Origin: an uncultured Verrucomicrobiales bacterium
Lineage (GTDB): Bacteria > Verrucomicrobiota > Verrucomicrobiia > Verrucomicrobiales > Akkermansiaceae
Length of the DNA: 8,991 nt
Direction of reading: 5' to 3'
Assembly (NCBI GenBank): GCA_937969125.1
Contig: CALBVA010000165.1
Coordinates: 1-8,991, forward strand
The translations under genes were made by a program, and so were the position numbers. The notes under the pieces were generated by a model. The model was not told the origin of the DNA. It ran no database searches and saw nothing but the letters and a program-made list of their open reading frames with translations. Shown one piece after another: positions 5,892 through 8,991 of the stretch (position 1 is the stretch's first letter; each line of letters begins with the position of its first letter).

Positions 5892-7379
5892 ATGAATCCA
5901 TCCATCCACATCACCGGTCCCTCCACCGCTTTCATCCCTGCTCCCAATAACGCCGGAAAGCCCATCACCGTCATCGGTAATGAGGCCATTCGCGAAACCT
6001 TCGACGACCAGACTCTCAGCCAGATCCAAAACTGCAAGGCATCCCCCGGCGTTACCGAGGTCGTCCTGAATCCCGATGCCCACGTCGGATACGGTGCGCC
6101 CATCGGATGTGTCATGGCTTCACCCACCCACATCTACCCTGGCCCGGTCGGGGTAGACATTAAGTGCTCGATGTCCCTCCTCCAACTGGATATCCCCGAC
6201 GACGAAATCGCCGATAAACGAATTCGCCGCGCTCTTATCGAGGCCATCTGCGAGCGCACGCCTACTGGTGCGGGCAAGGGAACGCGATCGGTTAAAAAGG
6301 GCCGCTCCATTGATGCTGAGCTCGGCAAAAAAGCCGTGACTCAGGGAGCCTCCCAAGAAGTCTGTGAAGCCCTCGGTATCCCCCCCGAATGGGCAGACCG
6401 TTGCGAGGATTCCGTCCACTTCGGTCACGATGGCTGCGTCTCCACTCTGGAGGAGCGTCTCGATAAAATGCTCCACAGCGGTTACCACTCGCGTTTCCTG
6501 GGCAAGGCCCAGCAACTCGGTTCATATGGCGGCGGAAACCACTTCGGTGAGTGTGAAAAGGTCACCGTAAAGAAGACCCCTGCTGCCCAGCGCGCAGCCG
6601 AGGTCTTCGGTCTGAAGAATGGCAAGATTGCCTTCCTCTCGCACTGCGGATCACGCGGCCTGGGAAACGACCTCGCCCAGCGTCAATTCAAAGCACTCGA
6701 AGCCCACTTCGAGAAGTGGAACATTCCTTATCCCGCTGGGGACAAGAAGCTCGTTTACGCGCCTCTCGGAACTCCGGAAGGAAATGCCTACCTCGCAGAC
6801 ATGGCCCTCGGTGCGAACTTCGCGACGGTGAATCACCTCCTGATTAACCAGCTCGTGCTCGAAGCCTTCCAGGAAGTTCTTCCCGGATGCAAAGGTGAGC
6901 TTGTCTACTTCATCAGTCACAACATCGCTCGTGAAGAGATCGTCAATGGCATCCCGCAGTGGGTGCACCGGAAGGGGGCGACCCGCGCCTTCCCCGGTGG
7001 TCATCATGCCCTTAAGGACACCCCGTTCTCCGAAACCGGACACCCCATTCTCCTTCCCGGGAATCCCCGCGACGGCTCGGTGGTTATGGCGGCTCTGCCC
7101 GGTGCGGAAAAGAGCTGCTACTCAGTGAATCACGGGGCTGGGCGTACCCTCGGACGAAAGGCCGCCAAGCGAGCGCTCGATCAAAATGCGGTCGATACTG
7201 AACTCGATAATTACGACATTCTTAGTAATTGCCGCCAATATCCCATCGACGAAGCCCCGGATGCCTACAAGGATTTCAAGGAAGTCCTCGACAGCGTCGA
7301 AGAAGCCGAACTCGCCCATCAGGTCGCCCACCTTGCGGCCCGGTTTGTGATTAAGGACGCCTCAAAGGCGGATGACTAA
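5892..7379 (+). CDS. rtcB: RtcB, RNA-splicing (3'-phosphate/5'-OH) RNA ligase
   Basis: RtcB joins RNA 3'-phosphate or 2',3'-cyclic phosphate ends to 5'-OH ends using GTP and manganese, through a GMP-histidine intermediate; it acts in the cytoplasm on tRNA and other broken RNAs. The 495-residue product has the family motifs in order: NPDAHVGYG (60-68), GVDIKCSM with metal ligands D89 and C92, GGGNHFGE (213-220; N216, H217), LSHCGSRG with H251, FISHN with H343, RKGATRA (360-366), LPGNPRDGSVVM (388-399), and NHGAGR with H414 as the GMP-bound residue. K488 near the end fits the conserved C-terminal lysine. It is about 85 residues longer than E. coli RtcB (408), mostly in the middle, and has KCSM where E. 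coli has GCGM, which I believe is normal for a longer RtcB subgroup. The ATG at 5892 has no clear ribosome site. rtcA follows after 15 bases, so the two are co-transcribed. No archease gene is in the window. Confidence 0.96.
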   Translation: MNPSIHITGPSTAFIPAPNNAGKPITVIGNEAIRETFDDQTLSQIQNCKASPGVTEVVLNPDAHVGYGAPIGCVMASPTHIYPGPVGVDIKCSMSLLQLDIPDDEIADKRIRRALIEAICERTPTGAGKGTRSVKKGRSIDAELGKKAVTQGASQEVCEALGIPPEWADRCEDSVHFGHDGCVSTLEERLDKMLHSGYHSRFLGKAQQLGSYGGGNHFGECEKVTVKKTPAAQRAAEVFGLKNGKIAFLSHCGSRGLGNDLAQRQFKALEAHFEKWNIPYPAGDKKLVYAPLGTPEGNAYLADMALGANFATVNHLLINQLVLEAFQEVLPGCKGELVYFISHNIAREEIVNGIPQWVHRKGATRAFPGGHHALKDTPFSETGHPILLPGNPRDGSVVMAALPGAEKSCYSVNHGAGRTLGRKAAKRALDQNAVDTELDNYDILSNCRQYPIDEAPDAYKDFKEVLDSVEEAELAHQVAHLAARFVIKDASKADD

Positions 7380-7394
7380 GAGACAATCGAAACC

Positions 7395-8405
7395 ATGAAG
7401 ACACTCTCAGGAAAAAACGGCGGCGGGCAGATCCTACGCTCCGCGCTGACCTTATCAATGATTACGGGGGAACCTTTCCGGCTCTCGCAGATTCGTGGCT
7501 CGCGTCCGAAGCCGGGGCTGATGCGTCAGCATCTGACCTGTGTGCAGGCGGCGGTAGAGATTTCGGATGGCTCGGTGGACGGGGCGGAGATCGGTTCGAT
7601 CGAAATCATCTTCCATCCCGGCAAGGTCCGGGCTGGGGACTACTCTTTTGCCATTGGAACCGCTGGCAGCACAACGTTGCTGGCCCAGACCCTACTGCCT
7701 GCGCTCTGGCAGGTGGAGGGTGATTCCACTCTAAAGCTGAGCGGGGGAACTCATAATCCCATGGCTCCGCCATTCGATTTTCTTTCACGGGTTTACCTCC
7801 GCGCACTGAAGACGATGAGGATTACCATAAAGGCCGAACTGCAACACTACGGTTTCGTTCCGGCTGGTGGCGGAAAGTTACTCTTCACGATTCCGGGAGG
7901 CCAAACTCCGAAACCTCTCGTACTTCGTGAGCGAGGAGAATTGCTCTCGCAAAAGATTCACTGTCTCGGAGCCCATCTTCCAAAGGATGTTCCGGGGAAG
8001 GAAACTCGTGCTCTGATGAAGGGGTTGGATTGGTCGGAGGACACGGTGGAGATCGAGACTACGGAGAAGGCCGATTGTGCGGGCAATGTCCTGGCGGCGG
8101 AAGTGCGTTTTGAAAATGTCACCGAGCGCGTCTCGGCCTTCGGCGCGCAGGGACGCACTTCACGCAATGTCGCGGGAGAGGTCATTAAGATGATTAAGAA
8201 TCACCTCGGTAGTGATGCGGTGGTGGGGCGGCAGCTGGCGGATCAATTGCTCCTGCCGATGGCTCTGGCAGGCGGAGGCGAGTTCATCACCGGCCCGCTC
8301 ACGAACCATATCCAGACGAACCAGAGAGTGATCGAATCCTTCCTGCCGGTGAGCTTCGTGAATCAGGAGCTCGATCGCGGATGCCATCTCATCAAGATTG
8401 GCTAA
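7395..8405 (+). CDS. rtcA: RtcA, RNA 3'-terminal phosphate cyclase
   Basis: RtcA uses ATP to turn RNA 3'-phosphates into 2',3'-cyclic phosphates by way of an AMP-histidine intermediate, producing ends that RtcB can use. The 336-residue product matches E. coli RtcA (about 340) end to end: GGGQILRSALTLSMITGEPF (9-28), RPKPGLMRQHL (37-47), FAIGTAGSTTLLAQTLLPALW (85-105), HYGFVPAGGG (151-160), LADQLLLPMALAGGGEF (281-297), and TNHIQTNQRVIESFLPV, where H305 corresponds to the adenylated His309 of E. coli. The start at 7395 leaves the usual short lead before GGGQ and sits 15 bases after the rtcB stop with only a weak purine-rich site. Codon use differs from rtcB: about 15 CTG and several TTA/TTG/CTA leucines by hand count, against mostly CTC in rtcB. 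That may reflect a separate history. The gene looks intact. Confidence 0.96.
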   Translation: MKTLSGKNGGGQILRSALTLSMITGEPFRLSQIRGSRPKPGLMRQHLTCVQAAVEISDGSVDGAEIGSIEIIFHPGKVRAGDYSFAIGTAGSTTLLAQTLLPALWQVEGDSTLKLSGGTHNPMAPPFDFLSRVYLRALKTMRITIKAELQHYGFVPAGGGKLLFTIPGGQTPKPLVLRERGELLSQKIHCLGAHLPKDVPGKETRALMKGLDWSEDTVEIETTEKADCAGNVLAAEVRFENVTERVSAFGAQGRTSRNVAGEVIKMIKNHLGSDAVVGRQLADQLLLPMALAGGGEFITGPLTNHIQTNQRVIESFLPVSFVNQELDRGCHLIKIG

Positions 8406-8946
8406 AATCCGCGTGATTCTCTTCGAATCAGCATCGATTATTAACCTGTTAGCAATTTTTAAAAACCATACGAACAAACCTTCATCTAGGCCTCGCTGTA
8501 TCAATGTCCTGAAACTGAATCCCACTACCGAGCTTCAAACTGCCATTATTCAGAAAATCACCGTTTGAGAGAGTGACAAACCTGTGGCTCATAAGGGCGT
8601 TATTTTTTCGTCTTCGAGGCCGAATATGATGCGAGGTGAGATCTCTTCAGAAGAGGATTTCAAAATTCTTCATAAGAAAAAGTATCGCTATCTCGTTCCT
8701 CCTCTTGTCGATTTCTTGACAGAATTACAAATAACCATTGAAGGTATCGGCTTTCCGAAGAATTTCGAAAAAAATAATTGAATGATAATCTTTTTTGAGG
8801 TGTCTTCATCTCCGTTTAACAAGCTTATCTAGAGTTGGCTGCGGTAACAAATTTTCGGGATATTGGCAGGATGAATGCTGTCGCTTTCCTTTTTTGTTCA
8901 GGGCTAAATCGCTGATTTGCTTCTCGTTACGCTACACCTACGCTCC
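8406..8946. other. AT-richer intergenic stretch without a recognised gene
   Basis: This 541-base stretch after rtcA is visibly richer in A and T than the genes to its left. A six-pair hairpin TGATTC-TCTTC-GAATCA (8414-8430) lies just after the rtcA stop, but the nearest T-run (8456-8460) is too far for a standard intrinsic terminator. A weak promoter-like pair for the gene at 8947 is TTGGCT (8835-8840), 18 bases, GATATT (8859-8864). A doubtful ORF at 8584-8781 is listed separately. I see no RNA gene, insertion-sequence end or repeat array here. Confidence 0.5.
8584..8781 (+). CDS. Doubtful small hypothetical protein
   Basis: This open frame of 65 codons starts at GTG 8584 (or ATG 8626 for a shorter form) and ends in TGA. 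A purine-rich AGAGAG lies about 10-15 bases before the GTG. The product is charged, with a lysine-rich patch (HKKKYRY) and one amphipathic segment (YLVPPLVDFLTELQI); it has no signal peptide, membrane helix or domain I recognise. Base use is AT-rich and unlike the flanking genes. It could be a fragment of an acquired gene, a small real gene, or chance. No function is proposed. Confidence 0.25.
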   Translation: MAHKGVIFSSSRPNMMRGEISSEEDFKILHKKKYRYLVPPLVDFLTELQITIEGIGFPKNFEKNN

Positions 8947-8991
8947 ATGAAAAAATACTTGGTATCTGCTCTTCTCCTTTCGGCGACCATG
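8947..8991 (+). CDS. N-terminus of an exported protein (cut by window end)
   Basis: The last 45 bases encode MKKYLVSALLLSATM, a typical beginning of a Sec signal peptide: two lysines followed by a hydrophobic core. The frame is open to the window edge. No good ribosome site precedes the ATG. The mature protein lies outside the window, so its function cannot be named. Confidence 0.55.
   Translation, partial: MKKYLVSALLLSATM

Noticed and set aside
8414..8460. Intrinsic terminator after rtcA
   Set aside because: The six-pair hairpin is AT-rich and the T-run lies 25 bases downstream, not directly after the stem.
8160..8525. Minus-strand open frame of 121 codons overlapping the end of rtcA
   Set aside because: Most of it is antisense to conserved RtcA sequence, including the active-site region, and it has no recognisable features.
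1..8991. CRISPR array or defence island suggested by the CARF domain
   Set aside because: No spaced direct repeats and no cas genes are present; the CARF domain belongs to RtcR.

Overview
The window looks like chromosomal DNA of a member of the Verrucomicrobiota or a close PVC relative. The grounds are a large secreted protein that joins a sugar-dehydrogenase-like propeller, HEAT-type repeats and a C-terminal CXXCH cytochrome domain (an arrangement typical of that superphylum), GC-rich coding sequence with mostly C-ending codons, and weak or absent Shine-Dalgarno sites. This assignment is inference from gene content, with no marker gene present.

Left part (1-3788): the C-terminal part of a CPBP-family membrane protease runs off the left edge. 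A decayed glycoside hydrolase family 32 (levanase/fructosidase) relic starts right at its stop codon. Next comes the intact PVC-type cytochrome c dehydrogenase-like gene (740-3019), then a Wzz/GumC-like chain-length-determinant relic interrupted by an in-frame TGA and lacking its C-terminal half.

Centre and right (3829-8405): a complete RNA-repair (rtc) locus. rtcR (minus strand) encodes a sigma54 activator with a CARF sensor domain. It is divergent from a plus-strand unit consisting of a 70-codon stump of rsr (bacterial Ro60/TROVE protein), rtcB (RNA ligase) and rtcA (RNA 3'-phosphate cyclase). A good sigma54 promoter, with GG-N10-GC spacing, lies about 32 bases before the rsr stump. The expected logic is that RtcR senses damaged RNA ends and turns on RtcB and RtcA with RNA polymerase-sigma54; RtcA makes 2',3'-cyclic phosphate ends and RtcB joins such ends, or 3'-phosphates, to 5'-OH ends. 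The Ro60 part has been almost completely lost, leaving the promoter-proximal start of the gene and a short structured spacer where a Y RNA gene would sit in other rsr-rtc operons.

Right edge (8406-8991): an AT-richer stretch with one doubtful 65-codon ORF and no recognisable gene, then the first 15 codons of a gene for an exported protein that continues beyond the window.

The main points of interest are the truncated rsr inside an otherwise intact, sigma54-controlled rtc locus, and the concentration of three different gene relics in about 5.5 kb. I do not see a wholly new system.
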